Under the pieces are notes generated by a model that saw nothing but the letters and a program-made list of their open reading frames with translations, did not search any database and was not told the DNA's origin. Of a stretch of DNA of 5,494 nucleotides, positions 1 through 5,154 are shown in pieces. The stretch is from Deltaproteobacteria bacterium. GTDB taxonomy: Bacteria > Desulfobacterota > DAOWNY01. The stretch lies in contig DAOWNY010000127.1 in assembly GCA_030642325.1 (NCBI GenBank), positions 1 through 5,494 of the forward strand. Reading direction: 5' to 3'. Positions within the stretch are counted from its first letter, which is position 1. Each line of letters opens with the position of its first letter. The position numbers and the translations under genes were made by a program.

Positions 1-106
1 GTTTCCTCTCTCCCCCGAATCCGTGAGCATTTACTTTATTCATGTATTCACGCTCAAGGTAAATCAATATCTCCCCTTAACGTAAAACAGTTCAGCTACT
101 TTTTTT

Positions 107-174
107 TGACAGGATCTACAGGATGATCAGGATATAAAAAAAGGGTGCAAATAAAAAATTATGCCTATCCTGTC
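107..174. repeat. CAGGAT 9-nt tandem units with distant inverted copy
   Basis: Three consecutive 9-base units end in CAGGAT (107-115, 116-124, 125-133). About 33 bases further on, ATCCTGTC at 167-174 is the exact reverse complement of GACAGGAT at 108-115. The whole could fold as a long imperfect hairpin with an A-rich loop. Short interspersed arrays built on CAGGAT are common in deltaproteobacterial intergenic regions as far as I recall, so this is probably a dispersed REP-like element rather than part of a gene. It could also act as a transcription boundary for a gene to the left. The repeat itself is directly visible; its class is inferred. Confidence 0.55.
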
Positions 175-319
175 GAACATATTTTACATCCGGGATGAAT
201 CCAGGGAGAAGAATATGTGGTGAAGATTAGAATTAATGAGAAAAAATTTACACAATAAGTCAAAAAATTTTCCTCTTTTTTTTACCTTGAAAAAATCCCT
301 CCAAAAAAATTAAAACCTA

Positions 320-358
320 TCTAACTAATATTTCAAGGAATTATTAAAGTCTGTTAGA
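320..358. promoter_or_regulatory. Dyad with IHF-like core upstream of sigma-54 promoter P1
   Basis: TCTAAC at 320-325 and GTTAGA at 353-358 are exact inverted copies. Inside them is a second imperfect dyad, TAATATTTC (326-334) against GAATTATTA (338-346), with one mismatch. Positions 331-343 match the IHF consensus WATCAANNNNTTR at all but one fixed position. The element centres roughly 60 bases upstream of the predicted P1 start, where a sigma-54 promoter would have activator or IHF sites. Assignment as an enhancer is inference; the DNA is AT-rich, so chance matches are possible. Confidence 0.3.
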
Positions 359-370
359 AGCTCCCTGTCT

Positions 371-387
371 TTGGCATTAAAATTGCG
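371..387 (+). promoter_or_regulatory. Sigma-54 (RpoN) promoter P1
   Basis: The site reads TTGGCAT, five bases, then TTGC. The invariant GG (373-374) and GC (385-386) are separated by exactly ten bases, the spacing required for the -24/-12 elements of sigma-54 promoters. The predicted start of transcription is near 398. This leaves an approximately 100-base leader before the 44-aa ORF and about 320 bases before the PEP-CTERM-like gene. The NtrC-family regulator encoded at 3182-4567 carries the GAFTGA motif needed to activate such promoters. The match is nearly the same as that of P2 at 5130-5146. Confidence 0.72.
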
Positions 388-499
388 ATCACTTATTTAT
401 ATATTTATACTTGTATTCATATCCCATTTGTTTTAAATCGAGCTCCCATTTGATGTTAATCGGAGAAAAAAGGTTTTAATAAAATTATGGGAGGAGGAT

Positions 500-634
500 T
501 TGGCAAATTTATTTAACAAGTCCGGTAAATATTTTATAAAGTCATTCTCCTTTAATCGCCTCTTTTTTTCTTTAGTATTGCTGCTTATTATGGTCAGGCA
601 TCAAGCATCTGATGAGAAAGGATTTTATGAATAA
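500..634 (+). CDS. Small hydrophobic peptide (44 aa), unknown function
   Basis: A 44-codon ORF begins with TTG at 500, five bases after GGAGG (490-494) within a GGAGGAGGA run, the strongest Shine-Dalgarno sequence in the left part of the window. The peptide has a basic N-terminus (K7, K10, K14, R20), a hydrophobic stretch at about residues 21-32 (LFFSLVLLLIMV), and a short polar tail ending GFYE. This resembles a single-span membrane peptide, or a signal peptide with almost nothing after it. It lies about 100 bases downstream of the predicted P1 start and in the same frame as the gene at 722. I recognise no family. It could be a genuine small membrane protein, a leader peptide, or the remnant of a degraded exported-protein gene. 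TTG as start is uncertain; an ATG at 487 gives only nine codons. Confidence 0.4.
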   Translation: MANLFNKSGKYFIKSFSFNRLFFSLVLLLIMVRHQASDEKGFYE

Positions 635-704
635 AATTTGGATCGACTCACAGTTATTTCTATATTTTCATCAATTTCTGCAGTTCTCAATTTTAAGTAG
701 GTAA
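627..704 (+). CDS. Possible 25-aa peptide overlapping the preceding small ORF
   Basis: ATG at 627 overlaps the end of the 44-aa ORF by eight bases (ATGAATAA holds both the start and the upstream stop). It is preceded by AAAGGA at 617-622 with a four-base gap, an arrangement typical of translational coupling. The encoded peptide begins MNKIWIDSQLF and is rich in aromatic and hydrophobic residues (F, L, Y) with few charges. It ends 17 bases before the ATG of the PEP-CTERM-like gene. No family is recognised. An ORF this short may be fortuitous, and the evidence is the ribosome binding site and the overlap only. Confidence 0.2.
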   Translation: MNKIWIDSQLFLYFHQFLQFSILSR

Positions 705-721
705 TGTAAGGAGACAACGTT

Positions 722-1279
722 ATGGGAAGATTGGTCTTGACCGCAATGGTCTTAGTGATAATCTCAGGATTTTCAACGGTGGCGGGTGCGGCTTTTTATC
801 AAGGATGGAGAGTTGATTCTGCAGGTAGTTTCAGTATTGCCGGGAATGACTGGCGGATCTCCTCCGGCTTTAACGGGGATGCCGGCAGCCCTTTGAAGAT
901 CGATACTGCTCTGAAAGTGAAATGGGGGACATCTTCTTTGGGTAAATGGAAGACTCCTCTGATGAGACACTACCAACTGGGGCACCATCATATGTTTGTC
1001 CTTTTGTTAAATAATCTGCAGACCCTGGTCTACTGGTGTGATCTGGAATATCCCCCTGATCCTGATTTGGCCAGGGTCCTCAAGATTCACAGTTTACCGG
1101 GTGAGGACAATGGTCTTTCCATCTTTTATGCCCAGGCTGTTCATCCAACCGGTAGCGTACCCGTTCCCATCCCCGGGACTCTGCTCCTGATTGGTTCGGG
1201 ATTAACGGGTATGTTGATAAAACGTAATATTCGGGGAAAAAAGAAAAGAGCCCCGGTCGGCAAGCATACCAACGATTAG
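722..1279 (+). CDS. Secreted protein with PEP-CTERM-like C-terminal sorting signal
   Basis: The 185-aa product starts at ATG 722, eight bases after AAGGAG. Residues 1-23 form a signal peptide (basic R3, hydrophobic core 4-16, likely cleavage after the AGA/GAA region). The mature part, about 24-145, is rich in Trp, Gly and Asp and has no domain I recognise. The C-terminus has the tripartite PEP-CTERM layout: a proline motif VPVPIPG (146-152), a hydrophobic span LLLIGSGLTGMLI (154-166), and a basic cluster KRNIRGKKKR (167-176). In this family the tail is recognised and cleaved by an exosortase, and the protein is released to the cell surface or the extracellular matrix. Odd points are the PIPG variant in place of PEP and about nine residues after the basic cluster. 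No exosortase is in the window. The gene follows sigma-54 promoter P1, and no terminator separates it from the kinase gene, so the two may be co-transcribed. Confidence 0.78.
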   Translation: MGRLVLTAMVLVIISGFSTVAGAAFYQGWRVDSAGSFSIAGNDWRISSGFNGDAGSPLKIDTALKVKWGTSSLGKWKTPLMRHYQLGHHHMFVLLLNNLQTLVYWCDLEYPPDPDLARVLKIHSLPGEDNGLSIFYAQAVHPTGSVPVPIPGTLLLIGSGLTGMLIKRNIRGKKKRAPVGKHTND

Positions 1280-1362
1280 TATTATTGTAATAGCTACATA
1301 GTTGTTTGGTGGATGGATATAAAACGTTAAGGATAATGGTGGCCATAACAGAAAGGGATTAT

Positions 1363-3144
1363 ATGCAATACCAACCTAAAAATTTGTGGTGCGAAACACT
1401 TAATGAGCCGTTAGGCGCAACAAACTACCAATATGATTTAACTGGTGATTTTAAACAAAACGGGACCATCAAAAATAGTCACATCAATGACGCTTTGCCT
1501 CCCGCTAACAATAGTTACCTTGACTTCATCCGTTTGCCTGACTATTCCTCGGCAATAAAAAATGTGAGCTTATTTTCTCCTTCTCTGGAAAAATATGACT
1601 CCAAAGATGATCTCCTAAAACAATTTTTAAAGACTGCCTCGAAAATTACCCAAAGCAAAACAGGTTCTATTTTTCTCAATCATACCCGGGAGAAAAATCT
1701 GAAAAAACCATCAAAAACGGCTTCATTTATTGCCGTCAAAGATGCTCCGGGGAATAAGGCGGATTATCTCTTTTCTCAAAATCCTTTTGTCGCCCCGGAT
1801 TCTTCCTTACTTCCCATGACCGAAGCATACAATGGTTCTTCGCAAAAAAATCCGGCTGATTCTCAGGAATGTATGGTGATTCCCATTGAAGATGCCAAGA
1901 CAAATTGGGGTAAACTATATTTGCACGGAAAAATGTCAGGCGAAAAATATCATGTTGAAGATTTCCTGAACGTGTCATTGGCTACAAAAAAGGTGGTTGA
2001 TAAATTAAATAGGATAAACTCAATGAATTGTGAAAAAAAGGAACACCAGGATTTTAAATTGGGGGAAGTGCCTGACCGCCTTCAAGAGCAAAGTAATTTT
2101 TTTGCAAAATCATTGCCCGTATTTATGTTGGTAATTGATGACCAATACAGGATATTGGGAGCAAGCGGTAAATATAAAAATACCCTTGGCAGAAAAGACA
2201 ACATTTTATCCGATCGGATATTTGATGAGCCGTTTTGGGACAATCTGAAAAAAGATGTTCAAGATAAATTTAAAGAAGCGATCAATAAGGGCCATATGTT
2301 TCTGAGCGATCATCTGATTTCAATGGAAACCCCGGAGAACACACATTTTTTTATCACTAAAATGCTTCCTATCCCCGGCAAAGAAGAGCTGCCGCAATCA
2401 AAACTATACTTAATTGTGCTGGAAGATATAGGTACCCAGGAAAAAATCTGGAAACGATTTTTAGACCAGGAAAATCAATCCGTCATGGCGCTATTGGCGG
2501 CCGGCATTGCTCATGATTTAAATAATCCCCTTGACGGGTTAAACCGGCTGGTCAAAATCATAGAAAATGAAATCGGCAACAGGGTGGAAAGTGAATATTT
2601 CAAGATGATATATTCCACTGTTGAAAGGATGTCAAATACCATCAAAGGTTTTTTGAAATGGAGCAAGATAGGTATGGAAAAGACCGAGTCTTCGTGCAAG
2701 ACCGCCCCTATCTCGCTCAATCAAATTCTTGATGAAACCATCCATATTATGCTGCCCAAGTTATCAGATAAAAATATTCATGTGAAGAAATCCTACAGGA
2801 GCGGGCGCATCGATATTCCGGTTTCAACCGACATCTACAATGTTTTTATAAACATTATCAATAATGCTTTTGATGCAATGGGTGACCAAGGTGTCATTGA
2901 AATCGAAATCCTTGACAACCCTGATCAAAAACACGTCGATGTAGTCTTCAGGGATAACGGAGAGGGAATTCCCGAGGTAATTATTGAAAACGTGATGAAA
3001 CCTTTCTTTTCCACCAAGAAAGACGGAACGGGTCTGGGATTAACGCTCTGCAATAAAATAGTAGCAACTTGCGGAGGGACGATAAATATCAAAAATCGCA
3101 AGGAATCGGGCTGTGAAGTGACGGTCTCGCTTCCGGTCGATTGA
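1363..3144 (+). CDS. Soluble sensor histidine kinase (GAF-like, PAS, HisKA, HATPase)
   Basis: This two-component kinase is 593 aa from ATG 1363. No transmembrane segment is visible, so it should sense a cytoplasmic signal. Residues 1-80 are unassigned and polar. About 82-218 looks like a degenerate GAF domain (VIPIEDAKTNWGKLYLHG near its end). About 243-358 looks like a PAS domain. The H-box GIAHDLNNPL gives phospho-acceptor His384. The ATPase domain shows the N-box (NIINNAFDAM, 497-506), G1 DNGEG (531-535), F-box PFFST and G2 GTGLGL (555-560), so all catalytic boxes are intact. The arrangement is NtrB-like, matching the convergent NtrC-type regulator, its likely partner. Start choice: AAGGGA lies four bases before ATG 1363. 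The frame stays open upstream to TTG 1306 (612 aa, no ribosome binding site) and includes ATG 1336, whose AAGGA is only two bases away. The gene begins 83 bases after the PEP-CTERM-like gene and may share its transcript. Confidence 0.9.
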   Translation: MQYQPKNLWCETLNEPLGATNYQYDLTGDFKQNGTIKNSHINDALPPANNSYLDFIRLPDYSSAIKNVSLFSPSLEKYDSKDDLLKQFLKTASKITQSKTGSIFLNHTREKNLKKPSKTASFIAVKDAPGNKADYLFSQNPFVAPDSSLLPMTEAYNGSSQKNPADSQECMVIPIEDAKTNWGKLYLHGKMSGEKYHVEDFLNVSLATKKVVDKLNRINSMNCEKKEHQDFKLGEVPDRLQEQSNFFAKSLPVFMLVIDDQYRILGASGKYKNTLGRKDNILSDRIFDEPFWDNLKKDVQDKFKEAINKGHMFLSDHLISMETPENTHFFITKMLPIPGKEELPQSKLYLIVLEDIGTQEKIWKRFLDQENQSVMALLAAGIAHDLNNPLDGLNRLVKIIENEIGNRVESEYFKMIYSTVERMSNTIKGFLKWSKIGMEKTESSCKTAPISLNQILDETIHIMLPKLSDKNIHVKKSYRSGRIDIPVSTDIYNVFINIINNAFDAMGDQGVIEIEILDNPDQKHVDVVFRDNGEGIPEVIIENVMKPFFSTKKDGTGLGLTLCNKIVATCGGTINIKNRKESGCEVTVSLPVD

Positions 3145-3181
3145 TATTCCGGTTATTGCTCAAAGGCCGGTCTATTAACAA

Positions 3182-4567
3182 TTACATCTTTTGTTCATTA
3201 TTACCCAGCATATCGTATTTTTTCATTTTATTAAAGAGAGTAGCCCTACTGATTCCCAGCGATTCCGCCGTCTTATTTCTGTTGCTATGGTTCATCTTAA
3301 GCACTCTCAGGATATGGACTTTTTCGAACATTGCCGACACCCGGGAAAGCTTTAAACTTCCTTTGGTTAACACTTCATCCTCCTTCGTTTTTTTATTACT
3401 GACAATATATTCAGGGATATCCGACATCTTAATTTCATTATTTTGAGAAAAAATAACTGCTCGTTCGATAATGTTTTCAAGTTCCCGAACGTTTCCGGGC
3501 CATGAATATTCGGATAAACTAACCAGGACATTCTCATCTATCATTTTAATGGGCTTTAGGTATTTATCGGAAGAGTTTGCCATGAAGTGGTGGATCAGAA
3601 CGGGAATGTCTTCTTTTCTCTCCCGCAAGCTCGGGATTCCAAAACTGATCACGTTTAGCCGGTGAAAAAGGTCCTCCCGAAAAACCTTTTTTTCGCTTAG
3701 TTCCAAAAGGTCGTGGTTGGTGGCGGCGATAACCCTTGCATTTGTTTCGAGAGTTCTGGTATCTCCCACAGGCTCAAAAATCTTCTGTTCGATGACCCTT
3801 AAAAGCTTGGTTTGTAAACCCATGGAAGCTGAATTGATGTCATCCAGGAAAATCGTTCCATCCTTTGCCGCTTCGAATTTACCTTTTTTATCAGAAACAG
3901 CGCCGGTAAAGGCGCCTTTTTTATGGCCGAACAATTCGGATTCCAAGAGGTTTTCGGACAGAACTCCACAAGAGACCTCCACAAACGGCTGATCTCTTTT
4001 TTTCGAATGATTGTGGATATACTTGGCCAAGCGGGTCTTTCCCGTCCCGCTTGTTCCGGTAATTAATATTGTTGCCCCTGTTTCCGCAGCAATTTTGGCC
4101 TTGTTGAGGAGATCTTCCATCGTTTTTGAACAAAATACGATCTGTTTATCATAATTCTTTCCCAGCTTTTTTCTGAGCCCCCGATTTTCATCCCGCAGGG
4201 CTTTATGTTCCAATGCCCTTTCAATAGCCATCAACAGCTTATCATTATCAACCGGTTTGATGAAATAGTCATACGCCCCATTTTTAATGCAGTCTACCGC
4301 ATCCCTGACGCTGCCGTAACCGGTGAACAATATTAACTCACAGTCTATCCCCCTGGTTTTTACCTTTTTAAGAATCTCTTTACCGGTCATTCCGGGCAGG
4401 CTTATATCGCTTAGTATCAAGGGATATTGTTTGGTTTCAATCAGATTCCAGGCTTCCAGGCCGCTTGCGGTGGTATCCACACGATAACCTGCCTTCCCCA
4501 GAAAAATTTTGAGAGAAAAAGTGATGCTTTCATCATCATCTACTACCAATATCTGTTGTTTATCCAT
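3182..4567 (-). CDS. NtrC-family sigma-54-dependent response regulator
   Basis: This 461-aa protein has the full three-domain layout and the usual family length. The receiver domain (about 4-120) has the acidic pocket D10-D12, phospho-acceptor Asp54 in LSDISLPGM, Thr82 and Lys104. A short coiled linker (about 118-137) follows. The AAA+ domain (about 143-370) has Walker A GTSGTGKT (171-178), the sigma-54-contacting loop GAFTGA (218-223), Walker B TIFLDDI (238-244), arginine-finger region FREDLFHRL (296-304) and sensor II WPGNVREL (356-363). A Fis-type HTH lies at about 429-453 (NKTAESLGISRATLF). It should hexamerise on phosphorylation and use ATP to open sigma-54 promoters. The second Walker B acid is Asp rather than the usual Glu. 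The start is well supported: GGAG lies seven bases before ATG. It converges on the kinase gene with a 37-bp gap and no clear terminator. Likely targets are the two sigma-54 promoters at 371-387 and 5130-5146. Confidence 0.95.
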   Translation of the reverse strand: MDKQQILVVDDDESITFSLKIFLGKAGYRVDTTASGLEAWNLIETKQYPLILSDISLPGMTGKEILKKVKTRGIDCELILFTGYGSVRDAVDCIKNGAYDYFIKPVDNDKLLMAIERALEHKALRDENRGLRKKLGKNYDKQIVFCSKTMEDLLNKAKIAAETGATILITGTSGTGKTRLAKYIHNHSKKRDQPFVEVSCGVLSENLLESELFGHKKGAFTGAVSDKKGKFEAAKDGTIFLDDINSASMGLQTKLLRVIEQKIFEPVGDTRTLETNARVIAATNHDLLELSEKKVFREDLFHRLNVISFGIPSLRERKEDIPVLIHHFMANSSDKYLKPIKMIDENVLVSLSEYSWPGNVRELENIIERAVIFSQNNEIKMSDIPEYIVSNKKTKEDEVLTKGSLKLSRVSAMFEKVHILRVLKMNHSNRNKTAESLGISRATLFNKMKKYDMLGNNEQKM

Positions 4568-4641
4568 CTGCTATCTCCAAATCCTCCCCGTCTTGCCGCG
4601 CCCGCGAAGAAAGGCTGAATTCCGGGTACCGGCTCCTTAAA

Positions 4642-4681
4642 TTACTTAAAAAATTACAAAGTTACTTACAAAATTACAAAG
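4642..4681. repeat. Two tandem 20-bp repeat units
   Basis: Positions 4642-4661 (TTACTTAAAAAATTACAAAG) are followed directly by 4662-4681, the same sequence with one A-to-C change. The pair sits 75-115 bases upstream of the response-regulator start codon, in the probable leader or promoter region. It may be a recent slippage duplication or a pair of binding sites at a two-turn (20 bp) spacing. The duplication is directly visible; any function is unknown. Confidence 0.7.
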
Positions 4682-4697
4682 CCAAGATTCAAATCCA

Positions 4698-4722
4698 TGT
4701 CCAATGTTTAATAAATTAGACA
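4698..4722. promoter_or_regulatory. Spaced dyad with TGTCYAAT half-sites
   Basis: TGTCCAAT at 4698-4705 and ATTAGACA at 4715-4722 are inverted copies with one mismatch, separated by nine bases. The right arm is identical to the right arm of the palindrome at 4818-4835. The site lies about 130-155 bases upstream of the regulator start codon. It is plausibly a second binding site for the same dimeric DNA-binding protein, possibly the regulator itself. Confidence 0.4.
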
Positions 4723-4786
4723 CATCCCATCATATTGTCAGAATAATTGCTCAATAACTTATGTCCTATCGATATGTTAAGGGACT

Positions 4787-4804
4787 TGTCTAAAATATTG
4801 AATA
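4787..4804. promoter_or_regulatory. Degenerate copy of the TGTCTAA operator-like site
   Basis: The site starts with an exact TGTCTAA (4787-4793) and matches the palindrome at 4818-4835 in 14 of 18 positions, the right half being degenerate. Its start lies 31 bases before the start of that palindrome, close to three helical turns, so both would face the same side of the DNA. This spacing suggests cooperative binding, but that is inference. Confidence 0.35.
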
Positions 4805-4817
4805 TCCTCTGAACGTT

Positions 4818-4835
4818 TGTCTAATATATTAGACA
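4818..4835. promoter_or_regulatory. Perfect 18-bp palindrome, probable operator
   Basis: TGTCTAATATATTAGACA is its own exact reverse complement. This is the longest perfect palindrome I found in the window and fits a homodimer binding site. It lies 251-268 bases upstream of the regulator start codon and about 320-340 bases upstream of the P2 transcription start. It could be an NtrC-type enhancer acting on either side, an autoregulatory operator, or the site of an unrelated repressor. The candidate minus-strand sigma-54-like site next to it would place the predicted start of transcription inside the palindrome. Confidence 0.55.
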
Positions 4836-4853
4836 TGCAAAATCCATTCCCCT
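4836..4853 (-). promoter_or_regulatory. Weak candidate sigma-54 promoter toward the regulator gene
   Basis: Read on the minus strand, GG (4850-4849) and GC (4838-4837) are ten bases apart, and the -12 element reads TTTTGCAT, which is good. The -24 element reads GGGGAAT rather than TGGCAC, which is poor. If used, transcription would start near 4825, giving a leader of about 260 bases before the regulator gene. A sigma-70 promoter closer to the gene is an equally reasonable alternative; I found no convincing one. Confidence 0.22.
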
Positions 4854-5050
4854 CTCCATGGGATAAGGCCTGACAAAATAAAATTGTTTGATAAAAAGAA
4901 TATATCCTTTAAATATTAAGGGGTTAAGCTTGATTGACGTCTGATTATAAATACCGGTTCCGCAAGCTTTCCCCGGAGATACATGACACTTTCCATTACA
5001 AAATGCGGGCCTTTTTATCATTATACTGGTTAACGGATTTTTTATTTACC

Positions 5051-5075
5051 ATCTAACGCACTAGTATCATTAGGA
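5051..5075. promoter_or_regulatory. Imperfect dyad, candidate enhancer for P2
   Basis: TCTAA at 5052-5056 and TTAGGA at 5070-5075 flank the palindrome ACTAGT at 5060-5065 in an imperfect dyad. It centres about 94 bases upstream of the predicted P2 start, a typical position for an NtrC-type activator site. The first arm, ATCTAAC, also occurs upstream of P1 (319-325), and TCTAA is the core of the palindrome at 4818-4835. Function is inferred from position and resemblance. Confidence 0.35.
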
Positions 5076-5088
5076 TAAATAATTGATA
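5076..5088 (-). promoter_or_regulatory. Candidate IHF binding site upstream of P2
   Basis: TAAATAATTGATA matches the reverse complement of the IHF consensus (WATCAANNNNTTR) at every fixed position. It lies between the candidate enhancer dyad and the P2 -24/-12 elements, centred about 75 bases before the predicted start. This is where IHF bends DNA at many sigma-54 promoters to bring the activator to the polymerase. Chance matches occur in AT-rich DNA, so position is the main support. Confidence 0.45.
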
Positions 5089-5129
5089 ACTCATTATTTA
5101 CGTTCATTAATCGATTCGAATTAAATCCA

Positions 5130-5146
5130 TTGGCATAATCCTTGCT
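5130..5146 (+). promoter_or_regulatory. Sigma-54 (RpoN) promoter P2
   Basis: The site reads TTGGCAT, five bases, then TTGCT. GG (5132-5133) and GC (5144-5145) have the required ten-base spacing. The predicted start is near 5157, giving a leader of about 94 bases before the GTG start at 5251. The first seven bases and the TTGC are identical to those of P1. With the upstream IHF match and dyad, this has the classic layout of an NtrC-type activated promoter, probably served by the adjacent divergent regulator. Confidence 0.8.
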
Positions 5147-5154
5147 ACCTGGGG

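Larger units (their letters stand above)
1..499. other. Left intergenic region, no convincing gene
   Basis: About 500 bases without a supported gene. The stretch is AT-rich with several long A and T runs. It holds a CAGGAT-type repeat, a dyad with an IHF-like core and a sigma-54 promoter, each listed separately. Positions 1-106 contain a weak inverted pair (CGTGA near 22-26 and TCACG near 48-52). They also hold an open minus-strand frame running off the left edge that has no clear family. Positions 176-318 show nothing recognisable. The upstream neighbour gene lies outside the window. Confidence 0.6.

Noticed and set aside
1..67. Minus-strand frame from TTG at 67 running off the left edge
   Set aside because: GGGGAG lies only three bases before the TTG, and the 22 visible residues resemble no family I know; too little to call a gene.
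220..258. Twelve-codon ORF starting GTG (KIRINEKKFTQ)
   Set aside because: Resembles a plausible protein start but is very short, and its AGGGAG is eleven bases away; probably chance.
423..452. CCCATTTG repeated 22 bases apart in the P1 leader
   Set aside because: A single 8-base direct repeat is weak evidence in this AT-rich leader and has no further support.
1280..1300. TATTATTGTAATA as a terminator after the PEP-CTERM-like gene
   Set aside because: Only a five-pair A/T stem with a three-base loop and no T-tract; too weak.
3145..3181. Possible bidirectional terminator between the convergent genes
   Set aside because: Several CCGG tetramers are present but no stem longer than about four pairs and no T-run follows.
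3141..3446. 101-codon plus-strand ORF with hydrophobic content
   Set aside because: Antisense to the 3' end of the well-supported response-regulator gene; its hydrophobicity comes from the complementary codons.
4926..4969. AAGCTTG / CAAGCTT inverted pair
   Set aside because: Seven pairs with a 30-base loop; AAGCTT is itself palindromic, so the pairing is less meaningful, and no function is suggested by position.
4821..5021. 66-codon minus-strand ORF in the intergenic region
   Set aside because: No ribosome binding site, no recognisable family, and it overlaps the palindrome and other regulatory sites.
5107..5124. TTAATCGATTCGAATTAA just upstream of the P2 -24 element
   Set aside because: Only the outer five bases form a true dyad; overlapping short palindromes make it look more symmetric than it is.
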